In this document: piece after piece, positions 15,022-26,500 of the stretch
Position numbering within the stretch: the stretch's first letter is position 1
Layout: every line of letters starts with the position of its first letter
NCBI RefSeq assembly: GCF_003576645.1
Contig: NC_044929.1
Location: forward strand, 4,680,753-4,744,752
Source: Ipomoea triloba
Lineage: Eukaryota > Streptophyta > Magnoliopsida > Solanales > Convolvulaceae
Reading direction: 5' to 3'
Length of the DNA stretch: 64,000 nt
Made by a program: the position numbers and the translations under genes
The notes under the pieces: generated by a model
Told to the model about the DNA's origin: nothing
The model's input: only the letters and a program-made list of their open reading frames with translations
The model's database searches: none

Positions 15022-16396
15022 ATGAAGTCAGAATTTCAAGCTCATATACAGCCACCAAAGTATGGTTTAATCATGACTGTAAAGAATTTACAGATTTCAA
15101 AGCTAGGTAATATTTTATTCCAGATTTGTTTTTTTTTTTTACAACAATTCATAAATGTTATATTCTATATTTAAAACATTTTTACAATGTTGAATTAAAT
15201 TTCAGTTTGAAGGTTGATCACACTCCCCTTAGAAGCATAAACAGTATGTCCATGTTGTCATACGGTAATAGTGTCGACAACAATTCCAAAACTCCAGTGA
15301 TAGTGAGCACTATCATTGATTTGTATGGCAGGGCTGAGGTATGTCAATTTTCCAGTTGCATGTGAAGGAATTATTGTACAGTTTTACTCAAAAATAAATG
15401 TTTTTTATGTTTACTTATACAGGAAGGTCATTATTTTGTACCTGCTAAAATTGTTGGATTGGAGAGTGGTCGGCATTGGTATTATACTTCTTGCAGTGCT
15501 AAAGGATGCTTTAAGAAGCTTGATCCAAACCAGGGTAGTTTGAAGTGTGACAAGTGTTTTGTTAGTTGCCCCGAAATAACACTGAGGTACAGATTAATTG
15601 TTAGGGTTGTTGACAAGACAAGTGATGCTCCATTATTACTTTGGGACAAGGAATGCACTGAACTTATTGGAATGTCTGCATTTGATTTGAAAAGCAAATA
15701 TTCACAGGTATATGCATTTTTTGCCTAATAAGAAACTTTAGAAAAAAGTATTAAGTAGTTTAACTAAGTTTTGTTTTCTTTGGCAGGATGATTCTGAGAT
15801 TCCAACTGAATTGGAATCTCTTCGTAACAAAGCAATGGTTTTCAAAGTTTCAATTAAGGACGAGCATCTTAAAAACCCTGCAAAACCAATTCCAGTTTTG
15901 AAAATAACTAATGATCAAGAGTTAGTTTCAGTGTACTGTCCATCATTGACTGATGATCATGATGAGTTGTCAAAACTGATTGGTGAAGAACTACAAGATG
16001 AGGAGTCTGATGTACATAACTAATCCATACACTTAATCTAAGTTTTAAAATCAATAGTCTAAACCAAATATATATTTTCTTATACAGGACAGTGAATCTG
16101 GAGATGAAGCTAGCAGCCCAGCTGTGCAACAAAGTCTCAAAGCCATACGAGAGGATAGTTCTGAAAAAGTTGAGCCAGGGGCCACCAAAAGATGTCTGCT
16201 AGCTGAAAAAGTTGAGCCAGGGGCCACCAAAAGATGTCTGCTAGATGAAAAAGTTGAGCCAGGGGCCACCAAAAGATGTCTGCTAGACCAATTTTCATCC
16301 AGTCAAGCCACCAAAAGATGTCTGCTAGACCAATTTTCATCCAGTCAAGATGTGAAAAGATCTAAGGCTTTTATAATCAAGCAGGAAAAAAATTAA
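15022..16396 (+). CDS. Helitron RPA70-like single-strand DNA-binding protein (5' partial)
   Basis: Five exons read through in frame: 15022-15106, 15206-15338, 15423-15707, 15787-16011, 16088-16396. The protein resembles the replication protein A large-subunit homologues carried by plant Helitrons, thought to bind single-stranded DNA during rolling-circle transposition. The central exon has the RPA DBD-C zinc ribbon (Cys pairs in SCSAKGC and KCDKC) and an OB-fold core (LRYRLIVRVVD). An acidic linker precedes a repetitive tail: three units of EKVEPGATKRCLL then two QFSSSQ units, ending in a Lys-rich tail. No N-terminal OB fold or start codon was found; the first visible exon is preceded by an acceptor-like AG, so upstream exons are missing or lost at the 14618 join. 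The exons shown lack internal stops. Confidence 0.8.
16148..16347 (+). repeat. 42-bp tandem repeats in the RPA-like gene 3' exon
   Basis: A 42-bp unit including GTTGAGCCAGGGGCCACC is repeated three times. A variant unit in which CAATTTTCATCCAGTCAA replaces the first half follows twice; the second variant copy diverges after that half. All are multiples of three, so the frame is kept and the protein gains 14-residue repeats. The shared core encodes ATKRCLLD. Confidence 0.9.
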
Positions 16397-16971
16397 TCCT
16401 GGGAAAAATCTTCCTATTTTGGTGGTGTTCTTGATCAATCTTTTAGTATGCACTTTGTATTAATTCTGTTTGATTATGTATTCATGGATTGCTTATTTTG
16501 TTATGATGTTTGTGGACTCAATGGACAAGATGCACTTTGAGTGCGTTATCATTGGACAGTATGCACTTTACAGTGCAATATATTTTGGACAATATATAAT
16601 GTAATTGCACTTTACAGTGCAATATATTTTGAACAATATGTTTTGTAATTGCACTTTACAGTGCAATATATTTTGGATAATATGTTTTATAATTGCATCT
16701 CTTTGCATTCCACTATATGTTTTCCTATATTATATTCTATTTGTTATTCTTTATTGTTTAATTGCAATCCTTTCTAAAATTTGATGTAGTCCTTCTATAT
16801 ACTTAAATGATAAATAACTTAAACGATTATGATTTATTAAAAAAACAAATATAACGTTTCAGTTGTTCATTCAAACATGGCCATAATTTGATCACATGAC
16901 ATTTTCTGGAAATAAAATACTCATAATATTTTAAAATATAACACTGATGTCAAATTCATATCACTTACGTG
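16397..16971. other. Spacer with three hairpin-forming tandem repeats
   Basis: At about 16562-16690 a ~45-bp unit occurs three times. Each contains the imperfect palindrome TGCACTTTACAGTGCA followed by ATATATTTTG. The remainder is AT-rich without genes. The position directly 3' of the RPA-like gene could suit a transcript-end or Helitron structural role, but nothing proves it. Confidence 0.6.
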
Positions 16972-18951
16972 TGAGATATACTAGCAGAAGCAGTCTTCAC
17001 TCCTTTCCTGTGATGAGAGTTCTTACTGAAAATAGCAAACTCCACAACACACATCCACTTTCTACAAACAATCTAAGATTTGATGCAAACTCCACAGCAC
17101 ACCTACAAACAATCCAACATTGCAATTTTGATACAGGTTTCATACATATCCACTTTCTACAAGCTTCACCAACAATCTTTAAAGAAAGGCCAATTGTGTG
17201 AGTGAATTTTAATACAAAAACTTAGTGATAACTACTGTTTGGTTTGGTGGAGGTGAAACTGTGTGTACTGAACTACTATAAAGGTACTGGATAAATACAA
17301 CATTTTACATATTTACCATTACAGAAATAGGGTGTTTAATTCTAATGACATTTGAAATACCATTAAAAAATACAGCTTTAATGGTAGATGTTGAATCTTA
17401 ATATGAAAGTCTGGATTCTCACGAATTAGAAATATAGCTTTCCCATGGCCAGTACTAGGGGTGTAAATAGGCCAGGCCAGGCTTTGTATATTTAGGCCTA
17501 GGCCTGTTATGAAAATACAAAGCCTGGGCCTGAGCCTGGGCCTACGGAAGGCCTGGCCTGGCCTGAAAGCCTATTTAAAGGCCTATATAATATATAGGCC
17601 TTTAAAAAGGCTTCAAAATATGTATTAAATAGGCTTTTCAACGTATTTATACCTATACAAAATTTATAAAAACATAATAATACATACATAAAATCACAAC
17701 TTTACGTATCAGTATCATATTATAAAATTATAACTCATCAATATACCAAAAAAAAATAACAATTCAAGCCTTCAACTCTATCTCTTCTTGTCCAAATTCC
17801 ACCATTTCCACCTACAGATTTATTAGGCATTAAGAGAGAATAACTCAAATTAAGCTACAACTTCAAATGAAAACAGAGAATACAATCCAGCAACTTCAAA
17901 TGCAAACAAAGAATACTTCAAATTGATAGGCATTAAGAGAGAATAACTCAAATCAAGTTTACATATTAAGCATTAACATCACTTTCATCCTCAAATCAAT
18001 TTTCAAATCGAGAGGCATTAACAGAGAATAACCCAAATTACATATATGTTTACAAAACAGCAGTTAGTAGTATGTTTACTAGACATTATTAATAAAAACT
18101 TTATTAGTATTTGGAATTTCAATATATTAACCAATGGCCTTTTTTGCAGAACTCATATAAGCCTAGCTATTATAATAATCTTTTTTGAATGAATTTGCAG
18201 AACAAAACCCACAAGTCAACAACACCCATTTTCTGGAAAATCACACACATACATATACACTACCTGAACCAGACAACAACACCCACAACACCACCCATGA
18301 GAGCACTAAATAGTGAATATACACTACCTGAACCAGTCGGAGTCACCGCCTCGCCGTTTAGCCTCGCCAATGACCTGAGCTGTAGATCTGTATCAACCTT
18401 TTCTGCAATTTCAAGTAAAATACAAGAAAATGAAACTTGTTTACCTTTTAAGTCCTTAACAGATCTGTATCCAAATACTTCAATTTAGAGATGCATTATA
18501 AAATATACAAGAAAAAAAAAAACAAAAAAGTATATAATACATACCTCCTGTACTCCTGGGCAGAAGCGACGGCTGAGACGCGACGGTGCCGGGGAGGAGA
18601 AGCGACGGCGGGGGGAAGCGTCGGCGAGGCTGGGCAGACGCGACGGCGGGGGAGACGTCCACGACGGTCGAAGGCTGATCTGCAGTTTCTTGGACGACGC
18701 CGGAGCAGATGCGACGACGGTGGGAGAGGTCGGCGAGGCTGGGCAGACGCGACGACGGTCGACGACGTGGGTTGACGGCAGACGCTACGACGGTCGACGG
18801 TCGAGAATGGAAACGGGCAGACGGCTAACGAGCTGAGTAGGAATTAGGATTTAGGATGATTAAGTGATTAGGGATTTTAGGATTTAGGGTAAACTAGTTA
18901 GATATATACAGTAGGGTTATATTGTAAATATTAAAAGTTATTAGTTATAAA

Positions 18952-18990
<39 letters not shown>
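16972..18990. repeat. Segmental duplication, copy B
   Basis: Partner of 12552-14617. Unlike copy A it continues past the (TA)n tract to the true right end of the hAT element and its second target duplication, so B appears to be the parental arrangement. Confidence 0.85.
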
Positions 18991-18995
<5 letters not shown>

Positions 18996-19151
18996 CAGGC
19001 CGGGCCTGCAGGCTTGTAGGCCAGGCCTTTCACATGTAAGCCTGGGCCTATTTAAGTATATAGGCTTTAAATTAAGCCTAAGCCTGGCCTGTTTTGCTAA
19101 ACAGGCCAGGCCGTAGGCCCCTATTAAAGGCCTGGCCTATTTACACCCCTA
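17456..19151. mobile_element. Non-autonomous hAT element, 1.7 kb, complete
   Basis: Terminal inverted repeats are TAGGGGTGTAAATAGGCC and its complement GGCCTATTTACACCCCTA. A perfect 8-bp target duplication GCCAGTAC lies at 17448-17455 and 19152-19159. Both subterminal regions are packed with AGGCCTGGCC-type repeats. The interior has a GC-rich block (about 18545-18810) of GCGACGG repeats. On the minus strand this ends in GAG|GTATGT, and downstream minus-strand segments have plausible splice sites, suggesting the 5' exons of a gene (its own deleted transposase or a captured one). No transposase is visible. Confidence 0.85.
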
Positions 19152-19635
19152 GCCAGTACCTTAACAATATCTAATACTGCAGTTATACCAAACAGTTAAA
19201 TAATGAAGAAATAGCCAACAACATATTCTTTCTGAATATTTCATTTTACATCAACCAAAAATTTCAAAAACTTTTTTCAAATAAAAAATCTAAAACTTTT
19301 TCCAAAAACTAACAAGAAGAATTAGAGCTAACCTGTGAGGAGTCTTGGTCTATCTGGTGGTAGTATAAGGATCACATTACATTTTCTAGAAAAGTTTTAG
19401 TGCGTTTGCAATCCAGCTGTATTCCCGCTTTAGCTGACATTGGGAATGTAAAAACAAATTTACAGAGTTTACTTTTTGAGTTTCCTGCATTGGGGAGTAC
19501 ACTCCTATATATGTGTGTATACTTCTTATCTTAAAAATCATTTCAACCAAGACTCTTCTGATTCTTTAACCATTCCAACTCTTTAATTCTCTTAAAAGCC
19601 TCTGTCATTTGGTTCCAGAACACAAATCCTGCAGA
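19152..19635. other. Right flank of the hAT insertion
   Basis: Host sequence of the hAT element, including the second copy of the target duplication. It probably contains the 5' leader region of the Helitron Rep/helicase gene. No other coding content recognised. Confidence 0.4.
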
Positions 19636-19872
19636 ATGAGAAAAATAACCACTTCAACAATCATAGGAAGAAAGAGGAAGCCACAATTTTCTCCAAATCC
19701 AGGTATTACAACCTTAATTCCTAACTGCATAAATCATCACATTTAATTCTCATCATGTGCAAATATCTCAACAACTGTGTTAAGAAGAACAATATAGGTA
19801 CAAATAAAGCAGGAAAATACTGGACTGTTAATCACTAATGAATAACTCTTACAGTATATTTAAATATGTATT

Positions 19873-20451
19873 GCATATAAATTATGTTTAGTAACCCCAT
19901 TTAAGAAATGTATTCGGTAACCAAGAAACTTAAACATTAACTAATTCTTTCTCAGTAAAAATTAACCAAGATACTTGAAAGAAACACTAACATAACCTCA
20001 GATTCATAAAGACGAAAAATATAGAACAAAGGATAGGGCAGAGAGTTGAAATAAACACTAACGAAAACCACAGAAGACGAAATCGAAGAAGCTATAGAAA
20101 AAATTTTCCTATGATAAAGGTTTTAGGTGGATGATTTTGGCTTGCTTTCCATTTGCTGCGTAGAGGGATGTAGTAATAGGTTAGGGCAGAGAGGCGAAGA
20201 AGACGACTGGAAAATAGGATAGGGCCTAGGGGGGTTTGGTTTGATACTTTGATCCACATTCTGTGTCTTATATTTGTTGGGTTTTTGGACCGCGTTTGGG
20301 CTGCATTAGTGGGCTAGGATGTTGGGTAGTTAATTAATACACATAATACTAGGTATGTACATGCATTGGGCATGTTAAATAATAAACTATATTTTTTGAA
20401 TAATAATAATAATAATTTGTAATAATATTAAATTTACCTCTAATAATTAAA

Positions 20452-20487
<36 letters not shown>

Positions 20488-21782
20488 TATATATATACAC
20501 ATATACATATACATATTGATATTGATATATTTATTTATTTATTGTAAGTGGAAATTCAATTTATTTGTGTGTAAATAAAATTATTATTATGATGTCCTTT
20601 AAAAAAGAATTATTGAGTTCAGTATTAATTACCTTCCTGTATACAATTTGATTTATATTGGATGTGTAATACTTATTTGATTTAGTAAAAAAATATTTTG
20701 ATGCAGACGACAAAGAAAATTTATCTGATAATATTGACATCACTACTATCAGCAACCCTCAAAGTGAGAATATTTTCATACAAGGTGCACCATTCAACAC
20801 TCCTACTAGCCAGATCATGCCCGGTACAATATTTTTTCGTATTCCAACAATTGTTTGATTTATTTCTATTTTTTCATACAATTTTTTTATTATATTTCAT
20901 TTTTACTTTTTTCAAAACTATTGTATATTCTTCATAAAAAAAATTTGTAATTAAATATTTATCATTTTGAAAACTCTAATCACGTTCCCTTATTACACAC
21001 TCTAAGCATGTTGTTTCCCCACATTATATTACAAGTTATTTATTTCTTTACATTTGACCGTATTAATTAACAATATTTAAATTGGAGAGACGAAATATCA
21101 AGTGGCTTACGATCTAATTAAACTCTACTACATTTTGAAATCCAACCATTGCGTTTTTTATTTATTTCTTTATTTACTGTTATCTAATATTTTTTTATTT
21201 CANGCATATAAATTATGTTTAGTAACCCCATTTAAGAAATGTATTCGGTAACCAAGAAACTTAAACATTAACTAATTCTTTCTCAGTAAAAATTAACCAA
21301 GATACTTGAAAGAAACACTAACATAACCTCAGATTCATAAAGACGAAAAATATAGAACAAAGGATAGGGCAGAGAGTTGAAATAAACACTAACGAAAACC
21401 ACAGAAGACGAAATCGAAGAAGCTATAGAAAAAATTTTCCTATGATAAAGGTTTTAGGTGGATGATTTTGGCTTGCTTTCCATTTGCTGCGTAGAGGGAT
21501 GTAGTAATAGGTTAGGGCAGAGAGGCGAAGAAGACGACTGGAAAATAGGATAGGGCCTAGGGGGGTTTGGTTTGATACTTTGATCCACATTCTGTGTCTT
21601 ATATTTGTTGGGTTTTTGGACCGCGTTTGGGCTGCATTAGTGGGCTAGGATGTTGGGTAGTTAATTAATACACATAATACTAGGTATGTACATGCATTGG
21701 GCATGTTAAATAATAAACTATATTTTTTGAATAATAATAATAATAATTTGTAATAATATTAAATTTACCTCTAATAATTAAA

Positions 21783-21818
<36 letters not shown>

Positions 21819-22533
21819 TATATATATACACATATACATATACATATTGATATTGATATATTTATTTATTTATTGTAAGTGGAAATTCAATTTATTTGTG
21901 TGTAAATAAAATTATTATTATGATGTCCTTTAAAAAAGAATTATTGAGTTCAGTATTAATTACCTTCCTGTATACAATTTGATTTATATTGGATGTGTAA
22001 TACTTATTTGATTTAGTAAAAAAATATTTTGATGCAGACGACAAAGAAAATTTATCTGATAATATTGACATCACTACTATCAGCAACCCTCAAAGTGAGA
22101 ATATTTTCATACAAGGTGCACCATTCAACACTCCTACTAGCCAGATCATGCCCGGTACAATATTTTTTCGTATTCCAACAATTGTTTGATTTATTTCTAT
22201 TTTTTCATACAATTTTTTTATTATATTTCATTTTTACTTTTTTCAAAACTATTGTATATTCTTCATAAAAAAAATTTGTAATTAAATATTTATCATTTTG
22301 AAAACTCTAATCACGTTCCCTTATTACACACTCTAAGCATGTTGTTTCCCCACATTATATTACAAGTTATTTATTTCTTTACATTTGACCGTATTAATTA
22401 ACAATATTTAAATTGGAGAGACGAAATATCAAGTGGCTTACGATCTAATTAAACTCTACTACATTTTGAAATCCAACCATTGCGTTTTTTATTTATTTCT
22501 TTATTTACTGTTATCTAATATTTTTTTATTTCA
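19873..22533 (+). repeat. Exact 1330-bp tandem duplication joined by one N
   Basis: 19873-21202 and 21204-22533 appear identical, including microsatellite lengths and RepHel exon 2 (20707-20823; second copy 22038-22154). They are separated only by N at 21203. Identity down to (TA)n length plus the N argues for a duplicated contig end rather than a biological repeat. Confidence 0.9.
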
Positions 22534-22620
22534 ATTTGATATAACATGATGCAATAAACTATCTCCTAAGACTTATATTTTTTTTTTTTAATAAAATTGA
22601 AATCTCTATTTCTCCTTGCA

Positions 22621-23503
22621 NNNNNNNNNNNNNNNNNNNNNNNNNTATATATATATATAATATATATATAGGATATATATATACACATATACATATACAT
22701 ATTGATATTGATATATTTATTATTTATTGTAAGTGGAAATTCAATTTATTTGTGTGTAAATAAAATTATTATTATGATGTCTTTTAAAAAAGAATTATTG
22801 AGTTCAGTATTAATTACCTTCCTGTATACAATTTGATTTATATTGGATGTGTAATACTTATTTGATTTAGTAAAAAATATTTTGATGCAGACGACAAAGA
22901 AATTTATCTGATAATATTGACATCATATCAGCAACCCTCAAAGTGAGAATATTTTCATACAAGGTGCACCATTCAACACTCCTACTAGCCAGATCATGCC
23001 GGTACAATATTTTTCCTATTCCAACAATTGTTTGATTTATTTCTATTTTTCATAATTTTTTTATTATATTTCATTTTTACTTTTTTCAAAACTATTGTAT
23101 ATTCTTCATAAAAAAAATTTGTAATTAAATATTTATCATTTTTTGAAAACTCTAATCATTCCCTTATTACACACTCTAAGCATGTTGTTTCCCCACATTA
23201 TATTAAAGTTATTTATTTCTTTACATTTGACCGTATTAATTAACAATATTTAAATTGGAGAGACGAAATATCAAGTGGCTTACGATCTAATTAAACTCTA
23301 CTACATTTTGAAATCCAACCATTGCGTTTTTTATTTATTTCTTTATTTACTGTTATCTAATATTTTTTTATTTCAATTTGATATAACATGATGCAATAAA
23401 CTATCTCCTAAGACTTATATTTTTTTTTTTAATAAAATTGAAATCTCTATTTCTCCTTGCATTTTTTTTTTTAATAAAATTGAAATCTCTATTTCTCCTT
23501 GCA
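22621..23503 (+). repeat. Assembly gap and indel-rich third copy
   Basis: Twenty-five Ns (22621-22645) precede a third copy of the same region (about 22646-23461). It has many short deletions, some at homopolymers: one A missing in the exon 2 copy, CACTAC missing before ATCAGC, and AC or CA losses elsewhere. A 42-bp segment ending TCTATTTCTCCTTGCA then occurs at 23420-23461 and again at 23462-23503. The pattern fits gap filling with an uncorrected long read. Confidence 0.8.
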
Positions 23504-26500
23504 GTTAATTCAAACTTATTATCGGTCAATTCCAAATCCCATCTTACATGCAAAAATACATCTCTTCATAATAAAAGATGTGTACTTGGACATGTGGGGA
23601 GTTCACTTCATACGCCAAATAGCACATTGACTAATGGTACAAAATTATGTTCCAATGTATACCTATTTTTTTAGTTTACTATCTTTTAATATCCAATGAT
23701 AAAACTGCATACACCTTTTGTTATAAATCAAACCATTAGTCAATATATGTTCAATCATTTTGTCAACTCATTTTTTTTAAAATATTATTTATTGATAATG
23801 ATTTTTTAAAATACGTGCAGCTACTAATATTCAATCAAGGACATATCAGCAGACTCCTCTTAACAGTACACGTGCAAATTCAACTATTATCCGTATACCC
23901 TTTGTTAATTTGACCAACGGTAAATTATTTACCAATATTATCGTTAGTCATCATTATTATAATTTAAATTTTATAATTCTTAATATGATTTATATTTCTA
24001 ATCCTTTATAAAAAGGTAATAACTCTGGTTCATGCATTGTGGAACCCACCTTTAGCCAACCGAATTTGGAAGTAAATAGTCTTTTCATACCTGAGTTTGA
24101 AAATGTCACTACTGCTTCAAATTCAATGGGCTCTATTCATAATGGTTAGTATCTAAATATAAACACTTTATCTTACAATCTTTTATACATTTTAAGTTTT
24201 AATTCTTGGTATAGTTTAAAATTTTAATCAATCTTTTTGTTTTAAAAAGGTAATTCTTCGGGTTCATGTGATCGTCTGTTGATGCCTGAGTTTGAAAATG
24301 CAACTACTACTTCAACTTCAATGGCCTCTATTCATAATGGTTAGTATATAGATATTAGTAATTTAGCTATGAATCCTTTCTATACCATAATTTTATTATT
24401 TTTTTAGGTACCTACTTGGACTTTGGTGATCAAATATATGCATGTGACCATTGTGGTGCTTTGTTTTGGTTGGAAGAAAGAATAAACAAGGTTATGGGTA
24501 AGCGAAATCCCAAGTATTCGCTCTGTTGTACTCATGGGAAGATAAAGTTGCCTCCGCCTTCAACTCCACCGACCTCAATATTTAGATTATTTTTTAATAA
24601 CGATGTTAAGAGTACCCACTTTTTGCAAAATATTCGGTCTTATAACAATATGTTTTGCTTTACTTCCATGGGTGGGAAAATTGATAGGACTATTAACAAT
24701 GGAAATAGTCCACCCATATTTAGGTTGCATGGGCAGAATTTTCACTTAATGGGCAGCTTGCTTCCAGAATTACGTGCACGTCCCAAATTTGCACAATTAT
24801 ATATTTATGACACTCAAAATGAGATAGAAAATCGACTCCGTGCACTTGGGTAAGTGAATTCTTTCAAGCTAATGTTGTATTCATTGATTTCATTTTAATA
24901 GAATGATAATATTTTATTGGTTTGTCCATTTTGCGTATGCAGAGAAGATGATTCTACTAATAGATTACATGCTGATATAGTCCAAGATATTAAAGATGCA
25001 TTGGATCATAATAATGTTTTAGTCAAAACTTTTAGAATGGCAAGATCAGAGATTGAAACTAATCCCATGACAGAGATTAAGATCAAACTTATAGGAAAGA
25101 GGACTAAAGATGCAAGGACATATAACTTGCCCCAAGTTGGAGAAGTTGCTGCATTGATTGTGGGAGATATAGATCCAAACATGGGGCAACGTGATATCTT
25201 GGTAGAATCAAAGGCTGGTCATTTTCAAAGAATCAGTGAATTAAATCCTGCATATCTCCCACTTCAGTATCCATTGCTCTTTCCATATGGTGAAGACGGG
25301 TATAGAGAGGACATTCAATTTGCAGAAGTTGATGGTAGAACTGCAACAGGGAGAAATCGCATTAGTCCTAGAGAATATTTTTCTTTTCGTCTGCAGGATA
25401 AAGTGTATGAAACGTCAACATTGTTGTATGCTAGAAGGTTATTTCAACAATTTCTGGTGGATGCATATACTATGATTGAATCAGGGCGCTTAGTATACAT
25501 TAGGACTCACCAGAAATCCCTTCGATGTGAGTCATATAAATGTTTGACAGATGCATTAACACGTGGAGAAATAGATCCTACGGCCCAAGGAAAGCGCATC
25601 ATTTTGCCATCGAGTTTTACTGGAGGCGCAAGATATATGGTTCAGAATTACCAAGATGCGATGGCAATTTGCAGATGGATTGGGTATCCAAGTCTTTTTA
25701 TTACATTCACATGTAACCCCAAGTGGCCGGAGATTGAAAGATTTTTACAAGCAAGGAGATTGAAGGCTGAAGATAGGCCAGATATTATATGTCGTGTTTT
25801 TAAGATGAAGTTAAATGCACTTATAAAAGAGCTTCGGAAAGATAACATTTTTGGATCTGTTTTAGCAGGTAATTTTTTTTTAATATTTTACCTTTAAATT
25901 TTCTATAAATTATAGTTACAAAAAGATTAACCTGCCATTTCTTTTTTCTTTCAGTTATCTACACAATTGAATTCTAAAAAAGGGGGTTACCACATGCTCA
26001 CATATTACTATTTCTGGCAAAAAGTCATTCTGCTTCGACTCCGAGAGATATTGACATGATGATATCAGCTGAGGTACCAAGTGAATTGTGTGATCCTGAG
26101 TATTACAAAGCTGTAGAAGAATTTATGATGCACGGACCCTGTGGTTCAGTGAGGAAGAGTTCACCTTGCATGGTGAATGGTAGATGCTCTAAATTCTACC
26201 CAAAGAAATTTGTTGAGAAGTCCACTTTGGATGAAGATGGCTACCCTATTTATCGTAGGAGCGATAATGGGCGTACCATAACAAAGAATGCATTGAGCTT
26301 GATAGTAGATATGTTGTTCCACACAACAGGTATTTGTTGCTGAAGTATAGGGCGCATATTAATGTTGAATGGTGTAATCAGTCCCGATCAATTAAGTACT
26401 TATTCAAGTACGTCAACAAAGGCAACGACAGGGTTACAGCTGAATTCTACAATAGTGCGGCAGAAGAAGGTACTGGAAAGGAGATAGATGAAATAAAGAT

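Noticed and set aside
20698..20937. 79-residue open frame (repeated at 22029-22268)
   Set aside because: It overlaps RepHel exon 2 in another frame; the spliced frame with matching phases explains the region better.
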